A stretch of DNA of 64,000 nucleotides from Ilumatobacteraceae bacterium. Lineage in GTDB: Bacteria > Actinomycetota > Acidimicrobiia > Acidimicrobiales > Ilumatobacteraceae. The translations under genes were made by a program, and so were the position numbers. The stretch lies in assembly GCA_025463305.1 (NCBI GenBank), contig JAOBWK010000061.1:43994-107993 (forward strand), given 5' to 3'. Under the pieces are notes generated by a model that saw nothing but the letters and a program-made list of their open reading frames with translations, was not told the origin of the DNA and did not search any database. This document shows positions 26,147 through 35,918 of this stretch, one piece after another (the stretch's first letter is position 1; every line of letters starts with the position of its first letter).

Positions 26147-28234
26147 TCAGGCGGGCTCGGCCTTCGTCGCCGGATGCTCGGTGCGCGAGGCGATGGTGCG
26201 TCGCTGGCGGCGGCTGCGGCGCTGGTTGCGTGCCCACCACGTCAGCAGCAACAGCACGCCGACACCGGTGATCAGCTGGGGCAGGCCGGTGAGCGCGTTG
26301 ACGCGGGCGCGCAGGGTGACGGGGTCGGTGACGTCGTAGCCGGAGTCGGGCAGCAGGCCGCCGGGGCTGAACACGTGCAGGAAGACCTTGAACGAGCCGT
26401 TCGTGCGCGCGTTCACCCTGACCTTGAACGACGTGATGCCTGGCGCGAGCGCGAGGGCGATGTCGCCGTCGGGGAACAGCAGCTTCTTGGCCTCCGCGCT
26501 GAGCCGCACGACGACCTCCAGGGTCTCCTGGCAGGTGTTGGTGATCCGCAGCGGCAGGCTCGTCGAACGCCCGGCGAGCGTGAACGGGTACGTCGCCGGC
26601 GGCACGACGCAGTCCTTGATCTTCTGCAACTGGGCGTTGACGCCGTCGATCGCCGCGTCGACCTGCGGATCGGTCAGCGATGTCGAGTACAGCGACTGGA
26701 TCGTGCTCGCCCATTCGACCGAGCGTCCACCGTCGTTGTCGAGCATCGAGCTGACGTACGCCGCGGCCAGGGTGACGTTGTCGAGGTCCTGCTTCCGCTT
26801 CGACAGGTCCGTGGTCTTCGGTTGCGGCAGGTGCAGCTCGATCTGACGGCCGTCGCTGATCAGCGCGTCGCTGTTGGCCTGCAACTTGTCGAGCGTGATG
26901 AAGTTCGCCGCGCCGGTGGCCGTGAGCATCTCCACCGCACGGGAGACGCGCGCCGCGTTCGGCACGCCGTCGCCGTCGAGGCCGAGCACCAGCGCGTGCT
27001 TGTTCGTGGCCGAGAGCGTGTCGGCGAGCTGCTCGCGGTAGACCACGACATCGGCCGCGGTGTAGAGCGCGGCCTGCTCGTCGGACAGCGAGGCATCGGT
27101 GAACCGCGACGACAGCAACGGATCCACGACAGCGGTCGGCATGCACGTCATCGACTGCGTGCCGCACGTCTGGTCGACACTGGGATCGTCGCCGCCCGCA
27201 AGGACCGTCTGGAACAGCTGCGAGTAGTCGGTGTAGTCCCCGACGTTGCCCGTCGCGGCCAGGTACACATCGGACGGGATCACCAGGACGCGGGTGGCGA
27301 GCTTGCGCAGCTGCAGGGCCGCTTCGTCGGTGATGCCGTGCGGTGCGTACCACGCGTCGCGAGTGGGCTGGGGGAAGCCGCCGACGTCGACGACGCTCTG
27401 CTCGCCGGCGGTGATCAGGTCGGCGAGCGTGTTGCCGAGACCCGATGCCGTGGCGTCGGAGGGATCGAACGGCACCACCGGCTGCGACAGCATCACGCCG
27501 TTGGCCATCACGTTGCTGACGGCCTGGCGGGTCAGGTCGTCGAGGCGGCCGAGGATCTCCGGCGACATCGCCAGGCTGATCTTCACGAACGATCGGTAGC
27601 GCGCCAGCTCGGCGATCTGGGTGGAGACGTCGGCGGGCAGCGGCGTCGTCGTGTCACCGATGGAGGGGGCCGCGGTGATCGACGCGAGCACCGCGACGCT
27701 GATCTGGCCGAGCGGCGCCGCGCCGGCATCGGGCAGGCGGTAGACGAACGAGACGAGGTCGCCGATCACCTCGCCGGACGTGCTGGTGACCCGGACGAGC
27801 ACCGGGTAGAGGCCGGCGTCGGCCAGCCGGAGTGGCGCACCGGTGCTGGTGCTGCCGTCCGTGAGCACGGCGATGGTGACGTTGCCGGCGGCGTCGGTGG
27901 TGATCTCGTCGGCCGTCACGGATGCGTCGTCGATGTAGCCGCTGAGGTCGTGGGCGATCGCCTTCTTCAGGCTCTCGCGCAGCGTGACCGCCTTGTAGAT
28001 CCGCACGCTGACGGTGGCGTCGCCGATCGGGGTCTGCGGATGGAACTGGATCGACAGCTTCCCGCCCGGGGCGAGCGCGAGGTCCTGCCTGACCAGCGTG
28101 AGCGGGTCGGACGTGGCGGCCGCACGGGCGCTCGCCGGCGGCGCTCCGGTCCCGACGACCATCGACATGGTCATGGGGAGCACCATCACGGCCGCGATGA
28201 TCCATCGCATCAGGTGGGAGCCGGACGAATTCAT
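26147..28234 (-). CDS. DUF6049 secreted/membrane protein (Rv3909-like)
   Basis: 695 residues with a signal peptide (MRWIIAAVMVLPMTMSMVVG, then APPASARAAA) and a C-terminal TM helix (LPQLITGVGVLLLLTWWARN) with a basic tail. The body contains long stretches of beta-rich sequence with Ig-like features in the C-terminal third (STSLPLRITNTCQETLEVVV). Homologs sit beside the murJ-sigM block in mycobacteria. The function is unknown; an envelope role is inferred from location and topology. Confidence 0.75.
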   Translation of the reverse strand: MNSSGSHLMRWIIAAVMVLPMTMSMVVGTGAPPASARAAATSDPLTLVRQDLALAPGGKLSIQFHPQTPIGDATVSVRIYKAVTLRESLKKAIAHDLSGYIDDASVTADEITTDAAGNVTIAVLTDGSTSTGAPLRLADAGLYPVLVRVTSTSGEVIGDLVSFVYRLPDAGAAPLGQISVAVLASITAAPSIGDTTTPLPADVSTQIAELARYRSFVKISLAMSPEILGRLDDLTRQAVSNVMANGVMLSQPVVPFDPSDATASGLGNTLADLITAGEQSVVDVGGFPQPTRDAWYAPHGITDEAALQLRKLATRVLVIPSDVYLAATGNVGDYTDYSQLFQTVLAGGDDPSVDQTCGTQSMTCMPTAVVDPLLSSRFTDASLSDEQAALYTAADVVVYREQLADTLSATNKHALVLGLDGDGVPNAARVSRAVEMLTATGAANFITLDKLQANSDALISDGRQIELHLPQPKTTDLSKRKQDLDNVTLAAAYVSSMLDNDGGRSVEWASTIQSLYSTSLTDPQVDAAIDGVNAQLQKIKDCVVPPATYPFTLAGRSTSLPLRITNTCQETLEVVVRLSAEAKKLLFPDGDIALALAPGITSFKVRVNARTNGSFKVFLHVFSPGGLLPDSGYDVTDPVTLRARVNALTGLPQLITGVGVLLLLTWWARNQRRSRRQRRTIASRTEHPATKAEPA

Positions 28235-28310
28235 GCCGCAGAGATCATGCCCGATGGCCGCCCGCGGCCGGGTGCCACCGCCTCGTCGTGGCCCGCACGG
28301 TGACGAGCAC

Positions 28311-29159
28311 TCAGAGGTCGTCGAGTCGGCGGACCAGCACCGTCAGGCCCTGCGGCAGGACGCGGAAGCCGACCCGTTGGTAGAGGTTGAGGGCGACGGT
28401 GTTGTCGGTGTGGGTGTTGACCACGGCCCGGGTCAGCCGACGGCGCTGCATCCACACCAGCGAGTCGAGGGTGAGGCTGAGGCCGATGCCGCGGCCCTGG
28501 CAATCGGGATGGACGGCGAGGCGCTGGAGGTAGCCGTGGTGATCGGCGCGCCCGGTGACGGCGTAGCCCGCGAGCGCCGGCATCGCGCCATCGACGCCAG
28601 GCGGCACGGCATTTCCGGGAAGGTGGGCGGCAAGATCGCCGGGCAGGTCGATCGTGCGTGCCCGGTGGGCGGGCGTGGCGGCGCAGGTCTCGGCGATGCC
28701 GTCGTGATCGATCGACCACACGTTGGTGAACGCGGCGAGGTCCACCGCCGCGGCGGCGTCGAACTCGCGCGTGCGCAGCCGTCGCGACCGCGCCGGCAGA
28801 CCGTGCGGAAGTGCCGGCGGTCGCCAGCCGATGAGCGACAGGTCGAGCAGGTGCAGCATCTGAAGGGTGGTGAAGCCCTGCCGCTGGAGCATGTCGCAGC
28901 CGGCGTCGGTGACCGCGCCGGTGCGCACCGCGGCGAACCCGCGCGACTGCAGCTCGGACAGCCACACCCGCAGCACCGTGCTCGACGGGACGATGCCGTG
29001 ATCGATGAACGTGAGCTGGGCGACGCTCGGATCGTGCCACCAGGGGCGGACCCGTGCCCGTCCGTCTCCGCTGCGCAACACGATGGGCCACGTGCCCCGA
29101 GGCGCGGCCCCGATCCGCAAGCGCGAGGTCACGCGCACGACGGTAGCGCGGGTCCGCAT
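28311..29159 (-). CDS. GNAT family N-acetyltransferase
   Basis: About 282 residues with a clear C-terminal GNAT domain: YLQRLAVHPDCQGRGIGLSL (acetyl-CoA loop QGRGIG) and TDNTVALNLYQRVGFRVLP. The N-terminal half has a second, degenerate GNAT-like unit (LSELQSRGFAAVRTGAV, DMLQRQGFTTLQMLHLLDL), so this may be a tandem GNAT. The start is uncertain; GTG codons 8 and 10 of the chosen frame are alternatives. It is divergent from the HDAC-like gene, with a 57-base gap. Substrate unknown. Confidence 0.8.
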   Translation of the reverse strand: MRTRATVVRVTSRLRIGAAPRGTWPIVLRSGDGRARVRPWWHDPSVAQLTFIDHGIVPSSTVLRVWLSELQSRGFAAVRTGAVTDAGCDMLQRQGFTTLQMLHLLDLSLIGWRPPALPHGLPARSRRLRTREFDAAAAVDLAAFTNVWSIDHDGIAETCAATPAHRARTIDLPGDLAAHLPGNAVPPGVDGAMPALAGYAVTGRADHHGYLQRLAVHPDCQGRGIGLSLTLDSLVWMQRRRLTRAVVNTHTDNTVALNLYQRVGFRVLPQGLTVLVRRLDDL

Positions 29160-29216
29160 CCCATCGAGCGCTCCAGGCCGAATCGGCTCAGTGGGTCGGC
29201 GCATAGGCTGACGTGC

Positions 29217-30239
29217 GTGACCGTGCTGTTCTCGACCCATCCGGCGTACCTCGAGCACGTGGCCGGGCGTCATCACCCGGAGTGCCCCGAGCGCCTCGGC
29301 GCCGTCGTGGCGGGGAGCCGGATGGCCGACGTCAGCGACGCGCTCGTCGCGCTCGAGCCACAGCCGGCACCGATGGAGGCGCTCGAACGGGTGCATCCCG
29401 TGGCGTATCTCGCCCACCTGCGCGAGGTGAGCGAGGCGGGCGGCGGCCAGCTCGACCCCGACACGTCGATGAGCATCGGTTCGTGGGACGCGGCGCGCCT
29501 CGCCGCCGGGGCGGGCCTCACGGCGGTGGCCGCGCTCGAGCGGGGCGAGGGCGACGCGGCGTTCTGCGCGGTCCGCCCGCCAGGTCACCACGCGACCACG
29601 ACGCAGTCGATGGGCTTCTGCCTGATCTCGAACGTGGCCGTGACCGCGATGTCGCTCGCCGATCGGGGTGAGCGGGTGATGATCCTCGACTACGACGCGC
29701 ACCATGGCAACGGCACCCAGGCCGTGTTCGTCGACGATCCGCGTGTGCTGTTCGTGTCGCTGCACCAGTGGCCGCTGTATCCGGGCACCGGCGCGGCCAA
29801 CGAGATCGGCGTCGGCGACGGCGTCGGCTACACGATGAACCTGCCGATGCCGCCGGGGGCGACGGGCGAGCACTACCTCCGCGCGTTCGACGAGATCATC
29901 GCCCCGCGCGCGGCACGGTTCGCGCCGACGTGGCTGATCATCTCCGCCGGCTTCGACGGCCACCGCGACGATCCCATCACCGAGCTCGGTCTCGCGGCCG
30001 GCGACTTCGCGCTGCTCACCACGCGTGCCGTCGGGCTGGTCGGCACGGGGCGGTGCCTGGTGATGCTCGAGGGCGGGTACGACCTGCAGGCGCTGTCGCG
30101 CTGCACCGCTGCGGCGCTGGGTGCGCTCGAGCATCGCGCTGTGGTGCTCGAGCAGCCGACCAGTGGTGGCCCCGGTGCCGATCACGTCGATGCCTGCCGC
30201 GACTTCTGGCAGCGCGACGAGCTCGTGTCGATCGACTGA
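29217..30239 (+). CDS. Histone deacetylase-like amidohydrolase (AcuC/HDAC class II type)
   Basis: 340-residue zinc hydrolase that removes acetyl groups from acetylated lysine or polyamines. Catalytic and metal-binding motifs are intact: AVRPPGHHATTTQ, MILDYDAHHGNGTQ, SLHQWPLYPGTG and ISAGFDGHRDDP, with LEGGYDLQ near the end. GTG start (VTVLFSTHPAYLEH); ATG is absent nearby. Whether it acts on proteins or on polyamines cannot be decided here. It is divergent from the GNAT gene, which suggests a possible acetylation and deacetylation pair, but this is only positional. Confidence 0.9.
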   Translation: MTVLFSTHPAYLEHVAGRHHPECPERLGAVVAGSRMADVSDALVALEPQPAPMEALERVHPVAYLAHLREVSEAGGGQLDPDTSMSIGSWDAARLAAGAGLTAVAALERGEGDAAFCAVRPPGHHATTTQSMGFCLISNVAVTAMSLADRGERVMILDYDAHHGNGTQAVFVDDPRVLFVSLHQWPLYPGTGAANEIGVGDGVGYTMNLPMPPGATGEHYLRAFDEIIAPRAARFAPTWLIISAGFDGHRDDPITELGLAAGDFALLTTRAVGLVGTGRCLVMLEGGYDLQALSRCTAAALGALEHRAVVLEQPTSGGPGADHVDACRDFWQRDELVSID

Positions 30240-30292
30240 ACGTCACGAATGGGCGGGGCTGGACGACCGCGCCGCTCTAGCCTGGTTCGGCC

Positions 30293-31702
30293 ATGGTCCC
30301 CGAACGCTTCGCCCCGGTGCTCGCCGAGCTGCAGCCCGTCACCGACCGCTTCCGCGCGGCCGGCAAGCGGCTGTACCTCGTCGGCGGCACGGTGCGCGAC
30401 CTGTTGATCGACCGGCAGGGCGGCGAGCAGGACTTCGACGCCACCACCGACGCCCGGCCGGCGGAGATCAAGGCCTGCCTGCAGGGTTGGGCCGACGCGA
30501 TCTGGACGCAGGGCGAGAAGTTCGGCACGATCGGCGCGAAGAAGGGCGACCGGGTCTACGAGATCACCACCCATCGCGCCGAGGTGTACCACGACGACTC
30601 GCGCAAGCCCGACGTGTCGTTCGCCGACGAGATCGAGGTCGATCTCTCCCGCCGCGACTTCACCGTCAACGCGATGGCACTCGAGCTCACCAGTGATTCG
30701 CCGACGCTCGTCGATCCGTTCGGCGGCGCGGCCGACCTCGTCACCCGCACGCTGCGCACGCCGCTCAGCCCGGAGATCAGCTTCAGCGACGATCCGCTGC
30801 GGATGCTGCGTGCGGCCCGGTTCCTGGCCGGCTACCAGCTGCAGCCCGTGCCCGAGCTGGTGGCCGCGGTCACGGCGATGCACGCCCGGCTGCAGATCGT
30901 GTCGCCGGAGCGGATCAGCGCCGAGCTCGACAAGCTGATCACCGTCGAGCATCCCGCGGCCGGGCTGTTCTTCCTGGTCGACACCGGGCTCGCCGACGAG
31001 TTCCTGCCGGAGCTGTCGGGCATGCGCCTGGAGCAGGACCCCATCCATCGCCACAAGGACGTGCTGACCCACACCATCGCCGTCGTCGAGAACGTCACGC
31101 GCGACTTCCCCGGCGAGTGGGACTTCCGCCGCACCCGCCTCGCCGCGCTGATGCACGACGTCGGCAAGCCGCGCACGCGTGGCTACCTGAAGGGCAAGGG
31201 CGTCACCTTCTACCACCACGAGGTGGTGGGTGCCCGGATGACGCGGACCCGCCTCCAGGCGCTGCGCTACAGCAACGACGACGTCGACGCGATCACCGAG
31301 CTGGTCCACCTGCACCTCCGCTTCCACGGCTACGAGAGCGGCTGGACCGACTCCGCCGTGCGCCGCTACGTCAACGACGCCGGGCCCCTGCTGAACGAGC
31401 TCAACGTGCTCACCCGCTGCGATTGCACCACGCGCAACGAGAAGAGGGCGCTGATGCTGAGCCGGCGGATGGACGATCTGGAGGAGCGGATCAAGGTGCT
31501 GGCCGAGCAGGAGGAGCTGCGCGCGATCCGCCCGGAGATGGACGGCGGCGAGGTGATGCGCCACCTCGGCCTCACCCCCGGGCCGACGGTGGGCAAGGCG
31601 ATGAAGTTCCTGCTCGAGGTGCGCCTCGAGGACGGGGTCGTCGGTCCGGACGCGATCCGTGCCCGGCTCGACCAATGGTGGACCGAGCAACAACCAGCGT
31701 GA
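30293..31702 (+). CDS. CCA tRNA nucleotidyltransferase / poly(A) polymerase family
   Basis: 469 residues. N-terminal nucleotidyltransferase with YLVGGTVRDLLIDRQ and catalytic acids in EQDFDATTDA; RRDFTVNAMAL and DPLRMLRAARFLAGY are the family's RNA-binding and neck motifs. A C-terminal HD domain follows (HRHKDVLTHT, LAALMHDVGKP). The mycobacterial counterpart Rv3907c (pcnA) sits in the same relative place. Whether it adds CCA to tRNAs or makes poly(A) tails is not clear from motifs; tRNA-Ile in this window lacks an encoded CCA, so a CCA-adding enzyme is needed. Confidence 0.93.
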   Translation: MVPERFAPVLAELQPVTDRFRAAGKRLYLVGGTVRDLLIDRQGGEQDFDATTDARPAEIKACLQGWADAIWTQGEKFGTIGAKKGDRVYEITTHRAEVYHDDSRKPDVSFADEIEVDLSRRDFTVNAMALELTSDSPTLVDPFGGAADLVTRTLRTPLSPEISFSDDPLRMLRAARFLAGYQLQPVPELVAAVTAMHARLQIVSPERISAELDKLITVEHPAAGLFFLVDTGLADEFLPELSGMRLEQDPIHRHKDVLTHTIAVVENVTRDFPGEWDFRRTRLAALMHDVGKPRTRGYLKGKGVTFYHHEVVGARMTRTRLQALRYSNDDVDAITELVHLHLRFHGYESGWTDSAVRRYVNDAGPLLNELNVLTRCDCTTRNEKRALMLSRRMDDLEERIKVLAEQEELRAIRPEMDGGEVMRHLGLTPGPTVGKAMKFLLEVRLEDGVVGPDAIRARLDQWWTEQQPA

Positions 31703-31727
31703 GCGTGCGACCGCCTAGAGTGACGCC

Positions 31728-33665
31728 GTGATCAACGTGCTGCTGGCGATCGGCCTGACAGCGCTCGGCGCGGTCGGCGCGACGGTGCTGTGGTTCGCGG
31801 TCGCGTGGCGCGGCGACCCGCGGCTGGTCAGCAACGTCGTGCTGCCGACGGACGCCGTGCGTGCCGGCCGGCCCGCCGGCGCGCCCGTGCTCTTCGACGA
31901 CGAGCCCGAACTGGTCGACGTCACCAGTGAACTGCCGGCCGACCTCGCCACCCGGCCGCGCAACCTGGAGCAGGCCCACGCGCGCTTCCGGATCGCGTTC
32001 GAGTCCGCGCCCACGGGCATGGCGATGGCGTCGGCGACGGATCTGATCCTGCTCGACGTGAACAGCGCGCTGTGCCGGATGTTGGGTGCGACGCGCGAGG
32101 ACCTGGTCGGTCGCTCGGTGCTCGACATCACCCATCCCGACGACCGCGAGCTGGATCCCGCGCAGCTCGACGCGGTCCTGAACGGGCACATCCCCGCGAG
32201 CCGGGCGGGCGGACCGACCGGCTACAGCATCGACAAGCGCTACCTCCGGCCCGACGGGCAGGTCGTGTGGGCGCACACGTCGGTGAGCGTGATGGACGAC
32301 GGCGCGGGCGGGCAGCTCGCCATCGCCCACGTGCAGGACATCACCGAGCAACGCCGTTCGGCCGAGCACCTGCAGTGGGCGGCGAGCCACGACGAGCTGA
32401 CCGGGCTGCCCAACCGAACCCACTTCCTCGAGCAGCTGAGCCGGCGGCTCGACGGCGCGGAGGTCGGTTCGATCGCAGTGCTGTTCATCGACCTCGACAA
32501 CTTCAAGGTGGTCAACGACAGCCTCGGCCACGCGGCGGGCGACGAGCTGCTGCGCGGGATGGCCGACCGGCTGCGTTCGGTCGTGCGCGACCGCGACATG
32601 CTCGGCCGGTTCGGCGGCGACGAGTTCATCGTGATGCTCGACGGTCTGCAGTTCGACGTGTCGCCGGCCGACATCGCCGAGCGGTTGCGCGAGGCGATCG
32701 TGCAGCCGATCGTGGTCGACGGCGCCGAGCTGTTCGTGTCTGGCAGCATCGGCATCACCTACGCCGACCGGCTCGGTGTCACCGCCGACGATCTGCTGCG
32801 CGACGCCGACGCGGCGATGTACCGCGCCAAGGCGCGTGGCCGCGACTGCATCGAGACGTTCGCGCCCGGCGCGCACGAGACATCGGTGCTCGCGCTGCGC
32901 ACGTCGAGCGAGCTCCGCCACGGGCTCGAGCGCGGCGAGATCGTGCCGTACTACCAGCCGATCGTCGACCTCCACACCGGCCAGCTGATGGGCTTCGAGG
33001 TGCTCGCCCGTTGGCGTCACCCCGATCGTGGCCTGCTCGGCCCCGACCAGTTCCTGCCGATGGCGGAAGAGACCGGGCTGATCGCCGACCTCGGCGCGTC
33101 CATCCTGCGCGCTGCGCTCGCCCAGCTCGGCCGCTGGCAGGCGACGGTGGCGTCGTTGTCGAAGGTGTCGATGTCGGTGAACGTCTCGGTCCGCCAGCTC
33201 GTCGACGCACGGTTCCACGACGTCGTCGCGGAGGCGCTCGCCGAGACCGGCGTGCTCGCCGATTCGCTCTGGCTGGAGATCACCGAGACCGCGCTGATGA
33301 GCGACGTCAAAGCCGCGACGATCGCGCTGCGCAACCTGCGCAGCCTCGGCCTGCACCTGTCGGTCGACGACTTCGGCACCGGCTACTCGTCGCTGACGTA
33401 CCTGAAGCGGTTCCCGGTCGAGGCGATCAAGGTGGATCGCCAGTTCGTCAAGGGCCTCGGCATCGATGCCGAGGACACCACCATCGTCGAGGCGGTGATC
33501 AACCTCGGCAAGTCGCTCGGGCTGATGGTGGTGGCTGAGGGCGTCGAGACGCCGCTGCAGCTGACCCGCCTGCGCGAGACCGGCTGCGACCGCGCCCAGG
33601 GCTACCTCTTCGGCCGCCCCCGCCCCGCTGCCCTCATCGAGGCGGAGCGCGCAGGTTCGTTCTAA
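31728..33665 (+). CDS. PAS-GGDEF-EAL protein, cyclic-di-GMP metabolism
   Basis: 645 residues. One N-terminal TM helix ([20 protein letters not shown]) anchors it. A PAS domain ([43 protein letters not shown]) is followed by a diguanylate cyclase domain with intact GGDEF in [11 protein letters not shown] and DELTGLPNR, then a phosphodiesterase domain with EVL in [10 protein letters not shown] and DDFGTGYSS. Both signature motifs look functional, so it could be bifunctional or have one active half. GTG start. Tail-to-tail overlap of 4 bases with the methyltransferase gene. Confidence 0.93.
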   Translation: MINVLLAIGLTALGAVGATVLWFAVAWRGDPRLVSNVVLPTDAVRAGRPAGAPVLFDDEPELVDVTSELPADLATRPRNLEQAHARFRIAFESAPTGMAMASATDLILLDVNSALCRMLGATREDLVGRSVLDITHPDDRELDPAQLDAVLNGHIPASRAGGPTGYSIDKRYLRPDGQVVWAHTSVSVMDDGAGGQLAIAHVQDITEQRRSAEHLQWAASHDELTGLPNRTHFLEQLSRRLDGAEVGSIAVLFIDLDNFKVVNDSLGHAAGDELLRGMADRLRSVVRDRDMLGRFGGDEFIVMLDGLQFDVSPADIAERLREAIVQPIVVDGAELFVSGSIGITYADRLGVTADDLLRDADAAMYRAKARGRDCIETFAPGAHETSVLALRTSSELRHGLERGEIVPYYQPIVDLHTGQLMGFEVLARWRHPDRGLLGPDQFLPMAEETGLIADLGASILRAALAQLGRWQATVASLSKVSMSVNVSVRQLVDARFHDVVAEALAETGVLADSLWLEITETALMSDVKAATIALRNLRSLGLHLSVDDFGTGYSSLTYLKRFPVEAIKVDRQFVKGLGIDAEDTTIVEAVINLGKSLGLMVVAEGVETPLQLTRLRETGCDRAQGYLFGRPRPAALIEAERAGSF

Positions 33666-34294
33666 ACCCCGAGTTTGCGGGCGCGGATCACCAGGACGGA
33701 CGGCGCGACGGCGTTGCGGTTGTTCAGCGGCATCAGCTCGTGCATCACGTCGATCCGGAAGTTCGTTCGCTGGAAGGCCATGAACAGCTCGCTGATCGAG
33801 CGGGCGGGCGCGCCGCCGTACGGACGCTCGATCTGGCGGCTCGACTGGCTCCCGCCGAGCATCGCCGCGACGGGGTGCGGTGCGGCCATCACGAACGGGG
33901 CGTCGGGCTTGAGCACGCGGTGGATCTGGCGGAGCAGGCGGGACAGGTCGTCGACGTCGGCCAGGGTGTGCGAAGCGACGACGAGATCCATCGACGCGCT
34001 GGTGACGAACCCGAGGTCGGCGATCTCGCTCTGATGGCACTGCACGGTGACCTCGGCGGCCTCGGCCTGTCGGCGCAGCAGCGTGATCCGGTCGGCCGAC
34101 GGGTCGACGGCGAGGGCTCGCGCACCGCCGGCGGCCAGGGCCACGGCGTTGCTCGGGGCGCTGATGCCCAACTCGATGACCCGTTTGCCGGACACGTCGC
34201 CGCACAGGCGCAGCTCGCTGTCGTCGGCCACCGAGGATCCATACCGCACGACTGCTGCCACGGTCTTCCAGTGTGCCTGCTCGCGACCGGACAT
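33662..34294 (-). CDS. SAM-dependent methyltransferase (class I)
   Basis: 210 residues with the Rossmann motif [20 protein letters not shown] (motif I), [11 protein letters not shown] and [20 protein letters not shown] (post-I and IV), then [22 protein letters not shown] ([10 protein letters not shown]) is preferred; an earlier in-frame ATG exists at 34339. The function is unknown; no ring or RNA-binding domain is visible. Its last bases overlap the end of the PAS-GGDEF-EAL gene in convergent orientation. Confidence 0.8.
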   Translation of the reverse strand: MSGREQAHWKTVAAVVRYGSSVADDSELRLCGDVSGKRVIELGISAPSNAVALAAGGARALAVDPSADRITLLRRQAEAAEVTVQCHQSEIADLGFVTSASMDLVVASHTLADVDDLSRLLRQIHRVLKPDAPFVMAAPHPVAAMLGGSQSSRQIERPYGGAPARSISELFMAFQRTNFRIDVMHELMPLNNRNAVAPSVLVIRARKLGV

Positions 34295-34374
34295 GCGCGG
34301 ATGACATCTGCCCGCAGCTCGCCCGGCGCCCTGCGCCACCTCCGGGCGTGACGGGTCGATAACCTTGCCGAGTC

Positions 34375-34815
34375 ATGTCGTTCTCCGCTGACGCCTTCCG
34401 CTCTGGCACCGCTGCCGGTGGTCGCGCGGTCGTCGATCACCGCCTCGAACGTCGGGCGCTGATCAACGAGTACCGCCGCGGCCGGCTGCGTCGCGAGCAG
34501 CTCTGCGACGCCCATCCCGAGCTGATCCGCGCGGCCCGCAACGTCGGCACGCCGAGCAAGGTGATGTGTCCGATCTGCGAGGAGACCAACCTCACGCTCG
34601 TCACCTACGTGTTCGGGCCGCGGCTGCCGTCGCACGGGCGCTGCGTGACGACGAAGAAGGACCTCGCCCAGTTCAACGGGCGCAGCGACGACCTCGACGC
34701 GTACGTGGTCGAGGCGTGCGTCAACTGTCGCTGGCACCACCTGCTGCGCGTGCTGCCGCTCGGTGGCAAGCGCACCCGAGCGCCGCGCAAGCCGGCGCCC
34801 GAATCCGCGACCTGA
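34375..34815 (+). CDS. Zinc-ribbon protein, DUF5318-like
   Basis: 146 residues with a basic N-terminal part (LERRALINEYRRGRLRREQL) and two CxxC pairs (VMCPICEETN and EACVNCRWHHLL) about 50 residues apart, consistent with one zinc ribbon. The family assignment to DUF5318 of actinobacteria is my recollection of the pattern. Role unknown, perhaps nucleic-acid binding. Confidence 0.65.
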   Translation: MSFSADAFRSGTAAGGRAVVDHRLERRALINEYRRGRLRREQLCDAHPELIRAARNVGTPSKVMCPICEETNLTLVTYVFGPRLPSHGRCVTTKKDLAQFNGRSDDLDAYVVEACVNCRWHHLLRVLPLGGKRTRAPRKPAPESAT

Positions 34816-34831
34816 CTGTCATGGCTTGATC

Positions 34832-35245
34832 GTGGAGTCGGACACCGGCCCGCCGCTCGCCCACCTGCCCATTGCCCACCTGTTCGTCTACGGCACGCTC
34901 CGCCCTGGCGAGGTTCGCTGGCCGTTTCTCGAGCCGTACGTGGTCGACGAGGGCGCCGATGACGCGGTGCTCGGGGAGCTGTTCGACACCGGTCTCGACT
35001 ATCCCGCCGCCGTGTTCGCCGACGGTGCGACGACGCCCATCAGCGGCCGTGTCTACGCGTTGCGCGCGGAGTCGCTCGACGAAGCGCTGCGCGAGCTCGA
35101 CATCGTCGAGGGCGCCGTCCGGGGCCTGTACCGCCGGGTGCCCGTGACGACGGCGGCCGGCGTGCAGACGTGGGCGTACGAGTTCGGTGCGGATCCCGAC
35201 ATCACGCTCGTACCGATCCCCGGCGGCGATTGGCTCGATCGCTAG
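34832..35245 (+). CDS. Gamma-glutamylcyclotransferase-like (AIG2/GGCT) protein
   Basis: 137 residues with the N-terminal LFVYGTLRPGEVRW, the defining YGTL(R) loop of the GGCT fold, and a C-terminal DIVEGAVRGLYRRVPV with the usual acidic catalytic region ELDIVEG. The GTG (VESDTGPPLA) is chosen over an in-frame TTG two codons earlier. The substrate is not known; GGCT proteins in bacteria cleave gamma-glutamyl amines or glutathione-related compounds. Confidence 0.8.
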   Translation: MESDTGPPLAHLPIAHLFVYGTLRPGEVRWPFLEPYVVDEGADDAVLGELFDTGLDYPAAVFADGATTPISGRVYALRAESLDEALRELDIVEGAVRGLYRRVPVTTAAGVQTWAYEFGADPDITLVPIPGGDWLDR

Positions 35246-35254
35246 GGGCCGCCG

Positions 35255-35824
35255 TCAGAACGGGCTGAGCCCGAGGCGGTTGCGGATGCCCACCATCTCG
35301 CCGACGTGAGCGTGGCCGTGGCCGATGCACTCCCACTGGACCAGCCAGCTCACGGGCTTGTCGGTCCACATCGCGTGCAGCCAGGCGAAGTCGCCAGCGG
35401 CGGGGACGCCGGCCTTGTGCTCCAGCCGCCAGCTGGACGTGGGCACCGAGTCGAGCGCCATGATGCTGATCTTCGCGATCCATGCCGCGGTCGCGTCGTT
35501 GACGGCGGTGACGTAGGAGCGCAGCGCGCTCAGGTCGAGCGCCGCGGTGACGGCGGAGTCCTCGGCCTCGGTGAGCCCGGCCGACGGTGCGATCGCGCTG
35601 ATGCCGAGCGCGTCGCGGTGATCGACGACGATCGGGGCGTGGTCACGCACGGCCGTGTTCAGGGCGAGGTCCTGGTGCAGGGTCATGTGGAACAGCAGCC
35701 AGGCGATCGACGAGCCCGTCGAGGTGTCCTTCCAACGGTCGGTCGGCACGTGCACACCGATCGCGTTGTCGAAGCGCTGGAGCACGCTGGCATGGTCGTC
35801 GGCAATCCACGTTTGGAGATCCAC
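35255..35824 (-). CDS. DinB-like metal-binding protein
   Basis: 189 residues of the DinB/maleylpyruvate isomerase superfamily. Metal ligands fit the pattern: AWLLFHMTLHQDLALNTA, then GHGHAHVGEMVGIRNRLG near the C-terminus. Members include mycothiol-dependent enzymes in actinobacteria. The function here is unknown. ATG (MDLQTWIADD) start. Convergent with the GGCT-like gene. Confidence 0.75.
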   Translation of the reverse strand: MDLQTWIADDHASVLQRFDNAIGVHVPTDRWKDTSTGSSIAWLLFHMTLHQDLALNTAVRDHAPIVVDHRDALGISAIAPSAGLTEAEDSAVTAALDLSALRSYVTAVNDATAAWIAKISIMALDSVPTSSWRLEHKAGVPAAGDFAWLHAMWTDKPVSWLVQWECIGHGHAHVGEMVGIRNRLGLSPF

Positions 35825-35918
35825 GGCCAGAACTCTGGCACACGGTCATCGGGTCCGGCGCGAGCCGGTACCGTCGACGCATGCGCTCGCTCCCCGGCCC
35901 CACCGTGCGGATCAACCG

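Noticed and set aside
31572..34409. Very long minus-strand open frame (945 codons) opposite the PAS-GGDEF-EAL gene
   Set aside because: It has no recognisable domain and Arg/Ala/His-rich composition typical of antisense frames in GC-rich DNA; the plus-strand gene has clear intact motifs.
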